Shown here piece by piece: positions 49,001-62,760 of a stretch of DNA of 64,000 nt. This DNA comes from Eumeta japonica. Lineage: Eukaryota; Arthropoda; Insecta; Lepidoptera; Psychidae. Below the pieces are notes generated by a model that had not been told where the DNA came from, ran no database searches, and saw only the letters and a program-made list of their open reading frames with translations. The translations under genes and the position numbers were made by a program. The stretch is taken from the NCBI GenBank assembly GCA_005406025.1, contig BGZK01002073.1, forward strand, positions 1 through 64,000. Direction: 5' to 3'. The first letter of the stretch is position 1; each line of letters begins with the position of its first letter.

Positions 49001-50571
49001 ATCTTCTATAAAAAAAACATCGGGCGTTGCACCTGACTTCCCGTTTTCACAATTCATTGCTAGCGCAGATATCTACGTCATTTTCACGGTATCTCAAATG
49101 CATAAATAACAGCTAACTAACTATCTGTAAAAAGCAATCCGAACCCTACTGTTAAATAGAATTCTAAAGTACATGAATAGTCAATAGTACCGCCTGAAAT
49201 ATTCATCGTTCACACAATGCTAATGCGTGACGGAGTAAACAAACAACAAGACTGCATAAACAGACCGTGGCTACGGTCTATTAATTCAACTTTTATGACT
49301 GTAATAAAATTCATACATTTCGCCTTTATGCCCTTTTTGGGCATTATCATTGTCACGGAGTGGGGATGTGTTTTTGGTTTTCAACGAAAATCCCAAAATC
49401 TCCATTAAAATGTGAGGTATGGGTGTTTTATCAAATAGCTAATGCATCGATGCTCGCATAATCACGTTCCAAACTCTAATACCTATTGTTCACCGAAAGC
49501 GCATCGGATTCAATTAATTCATTTCAATGAGTTCACGCTATCTACACATTGTATTTAACTAGCTACATATTTAATTACGACGTGGGTAGTTCTTTTTTTT
49601 TAACAATAAAAGCCTGGTCTGCTCATTAAATCGGGGCACGTCCTCATTAAAGATACCGGACAAGTCAGTCTTTCTGGCATGTAATACAACTAGAAAAATA
49701 GTGTCCCCGTGCGACACTTACGCTGAATTAAATGACTCGGTGCAAAGCAGTACGTCCCATAACTAGATAGCGATAGCAATACTCTCTCTCTACGATCGAT
49801 ACTGCAAACATGCGCACGATTTGATTTGATACAAAAACCGAGCAGCGTGTATCGGGCCACGCGCAGTGTAGTGTTCCGTAATTGCCCATCACAATATGCA
49901 GACTTAGGGTATGGTTTTTTGTTCGATACTATGAACATGCTGGTTGAGTTTACGGTCTAAAAGCTGATAACGTCTAAGAACGTACCCACGTAGAACAGAG
50001 AATGTTAGGGTATTATGACTTGGTATGTTCATAAACTTATGTTTTGCACAGCTTTAAGTATTTTTTAATGAAATTTGTAGACATTTTAAAGCTTAATTTG
50101 CAAACTATTCATGATTCATAACATGATTATTCGCCAACGACAATCTACATCATGAGATAATGAGAAAAAAGTTCAGCCCCATTTTACGTGCAGGGGAGGT
50201 ATTCTGATTTTTTTTAAATTTAAGGATGGCTTGTCCAGTGAAATCCCACGCTTTTACAGAATACAAACGTGAAGCAGTAGCTTCCGGTGTTGCGTTTCGA
50301 ATAGTGAGTGAGAGTGCCGGTCTGTCTCCTCTCCTCCTCCCCCCGTTCCGTCAACCCAATCCTCATCCATTAGATATCCTATTCCCTCCCAAGAGGCCGG
50401 CAGCACACTGATGACTCCTCTGACGTTGCATATGTCCACAGGTAGCGATGATTATCAACTCTCTGATGGCTCTCCTGCTCATATGCCCCTCGATTGTACG
50501 ATAAAAATATATTACAAATATGCATATTAGAAAAAAGCCAAATTTTAGGCACCCCAAACCGACGAGCTAGC

Positions 50572-50681
50572 ATGAAAAAATTAACGATGTCAGTGAAGCA
50601 AGAGAGATATGCAACGATCGAACCATGTGGAAATCTATAGTCTCTGCTTACGCTTCCGGGTCAATGGGCGTGAGTTTATAA
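50572..50681 (+). pseudogene. C-terminal scrap of a LINE reverse transcriptase
   Basis: From 50583 the frame reads NDVSEAREICNDRTMWKSIV then SAYASGSMGVSL and a stop at 50679-50681. This is the typical end of the second open reading frame of a non-LTR retrotransposon found in Lepidoptera; a closely similar piece occurs at 61036. Sequence before it (MKKL…) is in another frame, so the copy is broken. Confidence 0.6.
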
Positions 50682-51954
50682 AAATAATAAAAGAAATCTC
50701 TCGAACATTTATGTTTACAACTTTCGTTTCGTTTCTTTAGAATTACATGACCTTTTATTTCCTAATAATTAAAATCTAATAAATTTTTAAGGTATTTCTC
50801 TTTAACTAATTCAAAACGTATTGCAAAATTACTGGATTCCTTAAATTAAAAAAAAAAACTAAAATTTTAGGTTTGTCTATTTACATATTTATGTCACTTT
50901 TGTCAGAAGAGAGTACATAGGTACTCTTCCAATATTGGAGACGATAAGTTGTCGTATAAATACTGTTTTACGAAAGGAAATCCGTACAACCAACAAAAGG
51001 CAGGGCCAAGCTTGCAAGCCAGCCCCTAAAACTTCCCTTTGCCTTTGCGTACTCTGAGCTAAAAAACATTGTTGCTTACATTTTAGAGTTACAAAGAGAG
51101 AGTTCAAAACCGAAAAAAATCCCTTAAATATTTTTAAAATCTACGACCTCTAAATTGTCGGTATTCTCATTTAGAACTATAAGATACAAATAAAAGATAA
51201 ATAAAAAAATGACATTGATCGGTAGAATACGTAGTTGAAAATTATCAAAAGATTTTGTAAATCTGTATTTTTACACTATTGTTGAATTCTATCCTGTATA
51301 TTTTCAAATACACGTACCAGAACCGAGTAATAGAAGGTATTCCGATATTTCATCATCTATTTGTCTTTAAAATTAATATTTCATCAAAATAATACAAAGT
51401 CCACTATAAACTGACACTCGCTAAGCATGTGAATACACAATTAGCGAGTATCAGCCTATACCTACTGGACATGGACACGTAGCGAAAGATAAAGCCCAGT
51501 ACGAACTGATATGCATTAGTAGGCCCTCACGTACGTAATGAATGTGTTTATATTGGACCTTGAAATGAACCGAGCGAACTATAGAATTATTGTGTGTTTT
51601 CCTGTAATCCATAAGTGAATACCTATTTTATGTATTTTTTTTTTTTTGAAAATTTTAGAATCTATAGTTTAGGAGATAGGGTGAGAAATGGTAAATTTTC
51701 ATTTATTTTCTTAAATAACTTTGAAAGTATTTACATTAAAATTATAATAGAGATCATCACAATAAGCGCTTTCGTTTGACATAACACATGGCACAGTTTT
51801 CAAAACTTTTTTTTTTCAATTTGGTAATTTACACAATTTCTGAAGGCCCCTCATATTAAAAATTAATTTATTTACGTACACGTCCGTGTTTGACTCACAG
51901 ACATAAATATATATATATTATCAAATGTCACCCTAATCGCTCCAAATAATTCAG

Positions 51955-52055
51955 AGCAAATTGGCTGTGTCAGACAGATAGACAGACAGGCATACAGTGA
52001 TCCTATAATGTTTCCGTTTTTTTTAATAGAAACACGTAACCCTAAAAAGCGAGCT
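51955..52055 (-). repeat. Diverged arthropod interspersed repeat
   Basis: Contains agacagatagacagacaggc, a 'gatcctataatgtttccg' block and 'acacgtaaccctaaaaa', a worn reverse copy of the repeat family also seen at 56080-56580. Confidence 0.45.
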
Positions 52056-53374
52056 GAAGCTATCGAATTTAATATAGATCATCATCATGTTTCTTTGCTT
52101 CTTTTTATATTGCATAAGTTTTGTGAATTAGGTATGTACCATTTCACAAATCGTTCGACATTTCTGTTCTAAAACCGTGAACGCCCTAAGGTAAGAGTAT
52201 TTCACATAAATTTCCCCGAATAGAAACTAGTGAACTTTGAACTTCAACACGGTCATTCACGCGTAGGTATAATATACTGTTGTGATATTCCATCCCGGAG
52301 CGTGTGATGGCGGATGGAGCGGTCGGCGGGCGGTGACTCAACCGCAGCGAGCGCCCGGTGACCCGGTGCACGCGCACTCGGCTGCTCGCACTGATCCAAA
52401 AATAAGATGCGGCTAACCGGACAGTCGCGTTCTTAATGGCTTTTTAATGCAATTACGCGTTAACCCTTGTACAACCTTTATATCGTTCTAGAATAATAGA
52501 AAGTAATAATGATTTTGCTAGAATAACTCTCGTGAGTTTATTGCCTTCAAAAATTTTGGACGTTCTCAAACTTGAGCCTTTTAAATATCTATGTGATATC
52601 GACGATTACACATAACTCAAGTGATACACAATATTATGGCTGAAACGTTTTTTAGTTTGGACAAAGTAAATAGTACTTACCTAGTACATTTTTATCCACG
52701 ACATAAAATTTATAATACATAAACTATAAACAGTGCATATAACAAATATTATAACAAATTATTTCTATTGCTTTATTGATTACTTATAACATGGCGTATA
52801 GTTAAAATACACGTCGGTCGTCAATCAGCGCGCTTCTGTAATGTGATTTGTCCATGACTGTACCTACTAAATGTCTACTAAATAATATTGCCGAGTAATA
52901 ATCTATTTTTTTTAAATTCGGAATAAAATTATTCGTGCAGATTCATGAAATTATGAACTTTTAAAATAGTACATTAATTTGTATTCAATTAATTAATACG
53001 AATTTAAAATATACAGTAAATGGTTGCTCTAAATATTTTTCACACGTATAATTTTATTTTGAACACGGCTTCCAGGTTTATACTCACCGCACTTTTTTTG
53101 GATTCTAAACTAAATATCTATTTATGATTTTACACTTATAACTTCTTCGAAATAATTTAGCGATAATAAAAAAAAATAATATCTAAGTGAGTAGAAATAA
53201 ATAGTGAAAAGTGAAATAAATATGTTGCAAAGACCATGCGATTATTAAAATCAGGCACACGTAATTAGGTATTAAGTATATACAAAAAAGCAGTAAATTA
53301 TTAATTATAATGTACTTATATTAAAATATTTATGATCAAATAGAATATTGTAATAATATTTTAAAAATAATTAC

Positions 53375-53393
53375 CGGCGATTCCGCTAAACAT
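53375..53393 (-). CDS. Candidate first coding exon B of the repeat gene (MFSGIA)
   Basis: On the minus strand, TACAAAATG (a good insect start context) opens MFSGIA and ends at a donor CCG|GTAATT in phase 1. Joined to exon 2 it reads MFSGIAGAFKSIGEK. This would make the first intron about 22 kb, filled with transposon debris. The upstream sequence has no element signature, unlike candidate A. It could instead belong to an unrelated gene whose next exon I cannot see. Confidence 0.4.
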
Positions 53394-55158
53394 TTTGTAC
53401 GCAGTATTCCAAACTCAACTTTAAATTTTCCGGCACAACACAAACTCCAACAACACAATGACACCACTACGCAATAGAATTTAACGCTGGACAAGATACT
53501 CAATGCTTCTATATGTATAACTAGAATCAAACTAAAATACGAGCACCCACGACCTCTAACGTTCTTTCATATAACTAAATGAAATAGAACGCATGTACAA
53601 ACGTAATAGCATGACACAGCGATGGCATCACTGAACAATAATATGGCATGTTTACATGTATTGCCATAATTTGACTGGATAACTGTGTTACCATTAACGT
53701 CAGATTAGGCTATCAATTAATATAAGGATGTAAGTAATTTTTAAGGAAGTAAAAAAACCATTTCATGATAATCTTTCAGTCAAAATAACATGCCAGTCAC
53801 GAAAACAGATAGAATTCGCTTAAAATATATTTCTACTGCTACTTTATTTTATTTACATTCGTTATATATATTTTTTACACACTACTTACTTGACAATTTT
53901 TTATAGTAGTGTTGTAACTAGGTTTTAATATAATATTTAAAGTTGAATATGTACAACTACAGATCAACGAATTAAATTCTTCCACTACTCCAAAAAATTT
54001 ATGTAGATATTGCACATACAAATGCATTTTTGCATGCGCAATATCTTTAAACATTTTCGGAGACTTTAATTATTTCATTTTCTGTTTTTTTTCTATTAAT
54101 CTGTAGAGAAGTGTAAGCAAAAAGGAAAATTGAGATCGTCATAAGCGATTTGAATATTTTTTATCTGGTGTTTTTTTTTAAATAGCATATTCGAGAGGAA
54201 ACGAGCTGGCAAGTCATCAAAAGTTAGACATGTACCGACACCCGAGAACACTCGTAATCGGCCAGAGATGTCATAATTGCATTGCCGATTTTTTAAGACG
54301 TAATAAAATATTTACTACAGGGAGTATCGGGTTAGTAAAGGACACGAAACCCAACAGCAGAAGCTGCTACTGCATCCATATTCTGTGAAATTGTAATATT
54401 TCACTGGTCGAGCTGACCCATGTTTGTGCTGCATCAAGTTTCCAACAGTGTGGCTTTAACACAATTAAAATTAATTTACAGATAAAGGAAACACTAAATT
54501 TTAAAAATATTCAAATTGGTTACACAAAATGTACTCTATATTTTCATTTTGATTAAAACAATTTCGATCTTCTTTCAATCCAGAAATACTTATTACAAAA
54601 AGCCACTTTAATTAGGTTCTCGGATTACCTTGACATTTGTGCTTTTTATTGTCCCATCCTAATGTAAAAAATATTTCAAAACGAGGCATAGTATATTTGT
54701 GATTTCAGTATCAAAATAAGAATCTGATTATTTCTCAGTTTTCGCTCTTTAATCAACTAAAACAATTCATAGCTTTCAAAATAGCGCAACCTTTATTTAT
54801 ATACTTTCACTTTCCATTAAAGCTGAAGCTCAATAAGAATATGTAGTACTTTCTGGTTAAAAACGGCAACGTTTTGACGCTCCGTTTAATGTAACAATAC
54901 CTAAAAAACAACTATAACATAGGGGCTCGAAATAGCAAGGTACCTTATTTTTTAATATGACTTATTGTTGAATTTATCATACGACTCTGTAACAGGTTAA
55001 TACTCTATGCATAACGAAGTTGTCTCTTATCTTCAGTTGTCATTTATGAATATGTCAAATTAAGTATGTTGTCTTGGTAACTATTGGTAACGGTCGTCAT
55101 GAAATATCCATAACGAAAAACCAATAAATTTAATATTACTCAATGTAGTGTTGTTGAG
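53394..55158. other. Head-to-head region between candidate exon B and CEP131
   Basis: About 1.8 kb between divergent start codons. It should hold the CEP131 promoter and possibly the minus-strand promoter of the repeat gene. No core promoter element was certain. No coding frame or named element recognised. Confidence 0.45.
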
Positions 55159-58100
55159 ATGTCCAAAGATACATCTAATTTAAGATTACTTGGATCTCCT
55201 GTAAATCTAACACACAGAGGAAAAAAAAACAGGAAAAACGTTCGAAATAGACCACAGTCTGCTTTGCAAAATTCTTGTTTAACACCGGTAAATATGTAAA
55301 GAGGTAGAAGAATATTATAAATGAAAACTAAAGACCTTTTGTACATAGTAATACATAATGAAACAAATTGTTTAAAATATTCATTTTTTGAATTTTACAT
55401 ATTAGTGTACATATTTTTTTTGGATGTGTTTAGAATATAATAAAATTTACTCACTGCTTTTATATTTATTGCAACATTAATAACTATGCTTAGGTATACT
55501 CATAATGTTTATAAAATTTCTGGTTATGCTTATAATATACATTCGCTTTTTGTTTTGTGGGCTGCAATAATATCAATAATCTTTGGCTCCATAGATTAGG
55601 ATTATTTAAAATATGGCTTAGATTTTTTGTTGGATCCTAAATTAACAAATTGTGCAAACATTGTCAAAACCAACTAAATATTTTTTGCAAGATGCCATAA
55701 CAAACAGACTAATTAACAAATAAACATTCTAATAGGAATTATTTTATATTCAGGACCAGCTATATAATAAATCCCAATTAATTTTTCGAAAATAGTTCTA
55801 ACATTCAAAAGTCCCATTACAGTTTTATAATATTATAGTTTAGAAAAAGATTAAGTAGTCCATATATGTAAGTGCACTGTTTGGTAGCTTTTATGTAATA
55901 ATTGCAATTAAATGCACACAGCAGATTTTTAATGTGAGAATCACACATCTAGCTTTTGTGACTATCATTTGACATTGCTCTTAAATATTTTCAAAATCAC
56001 ACAACATATTGAAATATTCCACCTTCCAGTTGAAAGTCATAAGATTGATTGGATATTGTTCAGTTGCTCTTTAGAGTTCAGTATTCATCGGGGTGTCGAT
56101 GGGACCCTATTACTAAGTCTCTGCTGCTCATTCGTCAGTCAATCTGTCTGTCGGCGATCATTAACCGTAATAGGTAAAAAGGTCAATTTTTTACAGAATG
56201 TGCATTTCTGTTGAAGCTATAACAAAAAAAATAAAAGTAATATTAAATTATAAATGAAGGAAAGATTCCCCCATGTAAGAAATATGTTTTTTGTGATTTT
56301 TTTTTTTTTGTTTGATTTTAATAATGATCATAGGCAATGGCCTGAAATGTTCACACATTGTGTATTATTACATTCCTTACAAAAATGAATAATAAAATAA
56401 ACATTTAAAATGTCCCCATACAACAAACATGTTTTTTTAACATTTTCTGTGCAATATTAGTTTTTGTTCTTGTTTTCCATTAACTGTTTTTAAAGAGTAT
56501 GTCTGTTCAATATTGTATGGTAGTATAGAATCCTTCATGTGCAATTCCGACTCGCACTTGGCCGATTTCTTGCTACCTACACTAATAACACATGGACACA
56601 TACCCTAATATACAGTGATTAATAATATCAACTAGCATAATGTACTGAGGTAGTATTGTATAGATAAATATTTGTTAGTCTTATTATTTTTTTAATGGTG
56701 TTATTTTGCCAATACATAATTGAATTTAGAAGCCCTTAATCTTTGACAACGAAAATCAATTAAGTACTGTTTGTAAGTAAGTATTTAGTACTGGCTTTAA
56801 AGAAATATTTACACTTATGTTTTGCACCTTTCATAATGTTCTTGTAAATGCATGTGTCAATATGGATACTCTGTGTTTGGTGTCTCTTACTTTTGTCACT
56901 TCAAATTATGATTATTTTTAAGATATTTGATGTGTTAATGTTGTCTTTAAAATCAAACAGTAATAAAATTAAATAAGTGTAATTATATCAGTTTAGTGAA
57001 CTGTTTTAATCTTATTCACTCTTAAAAGGTGAAAGATGTAATTAATCACTGATACAAGTTGATTTTTACATACAAGGAAAAGTAACAAATATAAACAAAA
57101 ATAAATTTATAAAGGTTTACCATGCTTGTTCTGTAATGCCTTCTGCCCATACAAATATCAATTCTACTCAACACAAGTTTTATAATTTTTTGTTGTGTTT
57201 ATTCAAATTACCTGTTTATGTAAATTGCATACAGTCTAACGGCAGGCCCTAATAGGACAAGGGTCGCAAGAGACGAAAATAAAGGAAGTTATTAGAAGAG
57301 CCCTTTCCTTTTAAATACATAGACTTTAGATTCTGTAATTAATTTTTAACAATATTAGTAAAGACTATAATTTCCTCTTATTATGATCTTCACACATCTC
57401 TTACTTTTCTGACATCCATTAATTTTTTCATGCAAGTTCATTGGTTTCGGGTGCTAAAAATTTAGCCTTTTTTCAATATGCCAACAATTTGTCAATTATT
57501 TCTGTAATTAAAAAAGTTGTAAAACTAAAATTATATAAAGTTTATGATAAAGGGCTTATTGACTGATGGAGTGAAAATAAAGATGAACTTTGTTTTGAAC
57601 ATTTAAGTATAGGAAAAAATAACTTTTTTTTCCTCATTATATTTGTAATGATATAAATTTGTTGTGTTGTTGAAATGACCAAATTATTATGTTTTTCCAA
57701 TTCTAATGTGTTTCTTTTTTTCTTTTCAAAATATTATAAAATGTATTTTTGTAACCTTATACCATTTTTCTCTAAAGTTTAAATTATGAACTTCTTAAAT
57801 CTGAGTATTCATTTATAGCAGTATATGTTTGTGCGTGTGTAAAAAAGTTGTTTAGCGCCATGTAGGTTATGGAATTATTTTTTGTACATTAAAATAGTAA
57901 TGGTATATTAATATTTTTTAGGACTTGTCTGAACGATGTAAACGTCCATTTTCAGCTGATGCAAAAACCCGCCTACCAACATATAACAATTTTTTGAAAG
58001 CAATTGGTTTAGAAATTCGTCAATGCCATAGTAAGTTTCATTAAATATTAGATTTTAATTAATTTTTGAAACAAGAGTATAAATTCTTTGTCAACTACAA

Positions 58101-61100
58101 TGTTTTGAATTATAGATCCAAAAGGCATTAAAATTGTACCGCCAACTACTGGGATTCTTAAAAGTTCTGCTACACATAATGTTTGCATAGATAACGGGGA
58201 GTTGTGCAGTAATGCATCCGATTATGGGTCTGAAGATACATACATCAGTTTAGGCACTAAAATCAAAGCTAAAGCTCAGTCAGTCCCGAAAATTAGAAAC
58301 CCAAAAAATAAAAATTATTTGAAATACAGAAGCATAGCCTTAAGAGGAAAATCAGTAATGGAAAATAATTTCAGTAATGTAAAAATGGAAAACGATAATA
58401 TTTACGATGTTGATGTTAAAATCACTGAAAGGGCGCAGACGTTAAATGCTGTTGGGATGGATGATGGAAGGTTTCATGATCAGGGAAGTATGTCTCCAGT
58501 TGCAAAAGCCCACTTTGATTCCCATTTTATACCTTTTGAGAAAGATGTCTCAAAAGGCAAAAAAAATGAGTCTTTAGATTTTGATGACAGCAAAATAGGA
58601 AATACAAGTACAAGAAATAACTATTCTCGGAATTTAACCAAGCAACAACTTTCATTGGTGGAGGAGGAATCGATTCCAGATTTGGAAAGTGTGCCTTCCC
58701 AGAACTTATCAAGTTCTTCACTTGAGAATTCTGATGGTTTTATTAAGTTATCTAAAACTATCGAAAATATCAATCAAAATTTAAATAACGGTAACAATCA
58801 TTTTAAAGAAAATGAATCCAAAAAATTAGATTCTACATCCAAATCTGTGATTAATGAAGAAAATGTAAAATCATATGACAATTTTTATGCTGATTTCAAC
58901 CATGGCAATAGTAAAACTCATAATACAGATTTGTCCAGTACAAGAATGCATTCTGATGTTTTATCTAAAGATTCTGAATATCAAGAAATAATATTGACTG
59001 AAGAAAAGAATTTTAAAAATGATTATTCATTACCAAATAGTACATCTTTATTCGCTGAAAGAAACACTAAAATTTATTCATATCAACCTAGAAGCTTGGA
59101 AAATATTTCAATAAATGAAGATAGTCGTAATATTTTCACTAAATCAATTGCCTCTGATATAAAAAATGATTGGAAAGAATCACTGAGCCATAGCCGTTTA
59201 TTACATAAAGATTTCTTTTTAAATGTAGAAGGAACACCGTTTGTGCCACAAAGTCCTCGTCAGAAACGAGATGTCGGGCATAAGGAAGCAGTACCGAGTG
59301 TGAATAGTTCTACTAACGATATAAAAAATGAAAACATTGCTGCAGAATATCCATCTTATTTACTTAATAGCACAACTAAAGCTTACACGTCAAAAGTGAT
59401 TGAAGATTATAAAAAAGAAATCCAAGCTATCAACAATATGCATGACTTAACTTTGAAAGATATTAAAACTGACACTGTATCGCCGACTCCACTTCATTTA
59501 GATAGAATGGTTGAAGAACATGCAGAATTAAGGAAAGAAAAATCCAATTATGGTTTCCAAGATAGTAAAAAATTAGATGTGAATAGTGTTAAAACCACAT
59601 GTAACACAAACAAACAAGATATCACCAAAGTCTCAACAAAGGAACTCATTCAAAATTATTTAAAGGTGAAAGGTGGCGATTACATAATGGCTAAAAACTC
59701 AAAAAAAAGTTTCACCAAAAGTAATTCGGATGGTGAAGAGAGTACAAATCAAAAGTGGGACTGGAAGAACAAAGTCACCAATAATGAAATTGACAAGAAT
59801 TTCAAGAATTCATCATTGAAAAATCAAACTAAGAATAATGACGTCACTTATAGAAATATTCCCCTAAGTGCAAGAATCGAAAGTGTGCAGAATGATAAAG
59901 ATGTAGTTTCTTGGATGTCCATGTCTGCACCCTCTCCGAGAGTTTTTGAAGTTGATGAGATATGTGATCAACCTATTGATAAGTCAAAAGAAAGAGATGA
60001 AAATATAATTTCTTCGGGAAGTGGTGATGCAACAAAAAGCAACACTCAAAAAGTGGAAAACAAGGACAAAAACCAAAATATAGAGGAACTGGAAGTACAC
60101 AAACCAAGAGAACTAACTAACAATTCAACAGTTTTTGATATATATTCAATGCTTAGAGAAATTGAAAGTTATGGCGAGAATCCTTTTCATGTCAATAAAT
60201 CTGAAAGTGAACCACAAAATTCCCAAGAGGAAGAAAAAATTTCAACACCAAAAGATAATTTTATGTAAGTCAGAATTCTTTCTTCATTTACTTACAATGA
60301 CTTAACATTAGTATTGGTTGGGAATTTTTACTCCTAACATAATACTATGTAAATAATATTGAGCATTACATTATTATAAAATAATCCTTATGATAAATAA
60401 TCACTGATTTTTCAAATTGTTACATTAAACTAGTTGATCCTGCTTAGTAATTGCCTTTATGATCAACTTCATTTTTTTAAGGAAATTTTCGAGTTTTTGG
60501 AGAAAGTTGAAAAGAGTGCCAATGATGCGTTGTCAGTTGTTACAGATTCAAATCCACAAAGTATACCTAAGTGAGTATATTCATAATTATCTTTATAATG
60601 CCATTAAATTGTTATCTACCTGTAGTAACACTATTATCATGAATTTATAAAAACTAAAATATAGGTGCAATATAAAATATATATATAAATAAAAAGATGG
60701 CCTTTTTTGTTTATAATCATCAACAAGAATTAAAATTAAGATATTTTAAATTTTGTTAAGATTGGAAACTCTGCTACGATTGCCCCAAACGGAATTGGCT
60801 CAGCGACTGGTGACGGCCAGTTTGCAGCTGGAAGAGCGCTCGTGTTGTATAGCTCTGTTGCAAGAGAGCCTAAGCAATCATAAAGAGCAAGTATGCATGT
60901 TTTATCTAAGATGCATAGGGAAAAAGACTCGTAATTTGTATCTTATTGTACTTTTGGTAAATTATAAAATTTTATATCACTTGAGAAATACATAATTGTG
61001 AAAGACACAATAATAATAATATAATAAAAGGAAAGATGAAAAGATTGATGGATGTCAGTGAGGCAAGAGAGATTTGCAAAGATCGTATGTGTAAGATAAA

Positions 61101-62685
61101 TCTTCTACTATATTGAAATTCATGGTTGGGGAGCCCACGATGGTATTTGGGGAATCACTCGAGCGCGGCAGATTAATATAAGGGGGGATAGCTTTCACCC
61201 TTTAGAGTACCTTCAGCACATATGAGCCCTTTATGCTGGGGGGTTTGCCTAGGACAGCCCATAATAGTAAAAAAAAAGCGATCGTCAGAAATAATCATGC
61301 GCCTCAGATTAAGGGGAGATGTACTAATTACTACCTGAACAGTGTGCGTTTCAACAATCTGATGATTTGAGCGTGACGTAAGGGAGTGGAAGGGTCATAA
61401 ACCAGAAAAAAAAAACTCCATCAAGCCGGAATGACAAAAATCGTCTATAAAGTTCATTGCGATCAGGTAGGATAGAGCATGTATTCTCCACTCTGCGCCT
61501 CTGTTTCTCTTCCATTTTTTACTTATTGTATACTCTCTTGCGCCGTCTCAAACTACTTCTCTTTGCCATGACGCCGTAACTGTTGCTCACAGTATAACGC
61601 GTCATTGCTATGTTATATGTACAAAGTACTTACTGGCTCATTTATATTTTATATTTTGATACATATTGTTATTACAAAATGCGAAATGGTCGACTCTACA
61701 GGCCATCCCAAAACCTCCCCGTTACTTTCGAGCTCAAAGCGCTTGAAAATATATATATTAATAATTTTCTAGCTTTTCAAGCTCAAAACACAATTTTATA
61801 TACATTTTCGAGCTTTTCAGCTAGAAATGTTTTTTTTTTATATATCGTCCTTGAACTACTGAGACCTTCTATACAATATTTGTGTACAAATCTATACAAA
61901 TACGTGCCATTTGTTGATAATTATGATAATAAATTAACTACTGAAAACGAATATTCTCATAACGACCCTTTACGCACATAATTATTTTATAGAAATATAA
62001 ATACAATGGTTGTATTATGCCGCTGATAACTTCTAATTTCCTGCAAAATTGAACATTAATTTATCAGGTAGGAGCTCTCAACAGTATATGGGCGATATGG
62101 TCTAGAAATACTCGAACGCCGTATCGGAAGTCTCAATCGGTTGATTCATTTCTGAAATACTGAAGTTAAAAAAAGTTTCCAAGAAAAAAAAAATACTCTA
62201 ACCAGCAGATTTAGTTATCTCATATAAAAAGAGAGGTTTGTGTCGTGGGCCTTGGCTGCCGCGTCGTGTACTATGCGTGGCTTAGGTTTCGACAGATTTA
62301 CAACGGCGAAGTGTAGCATGTACCACGTCCTGTTCGGAGTTGTCGACTCTGGTGTGACCACGGCATACCTGCTTTGTACCATGTGCTGCATCTGTTGCAA
62401 GTAGGCCTTCTTCAGTTCAGAGTCGCGGTCCAGCCGTCTTTCTAGTTTCACCAGGTGGTTCATGGCGGCGTCGTAGTTGTTCGGGAGGTATATGTCGTCG
62501 TTTCGCCATAGCAGCCCAACTTTGAAGCGACCGTCATTCTTATCTGTCATCATACCAGCCACGCCCTGCATCTCAAAGGGTTCTCTCCGGGGACCGCATC
62601 ATTTGGCTTCTGGTTTAGAAAACTCGCTAGGCTTAGCAACTTTGGTGGGCGTAGGTAGGGGTGGGGGTGAGTGTGTGCGTGCGTG

Positions 62686-62760
<75 letters not shown>

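Larger units (their letters stand above)
46089..53374. other. Repeat-rich DNA up to candidate first exon B
   Basis: No certain gene. 46089-46190 is G+C-rich and open on both strands, possibly an exon or an island. CpG-rich patches also lie at 47220-47310 and 52290-52390. Minus-strand frames at 48170-48454 and 48579-48881 (94 and 100 codons) show no motif. LINE and interspersed-repeat pieces are listed separately. Confidence 0.5.

Noticed and set aside
60459..60650. 63-codon + strand frame MINFIFLRKFSSFW…
   Set aside because: It is the wrong frame of CEP131 exon 4, produced by choosing the nearer TTTAAG acceptor.
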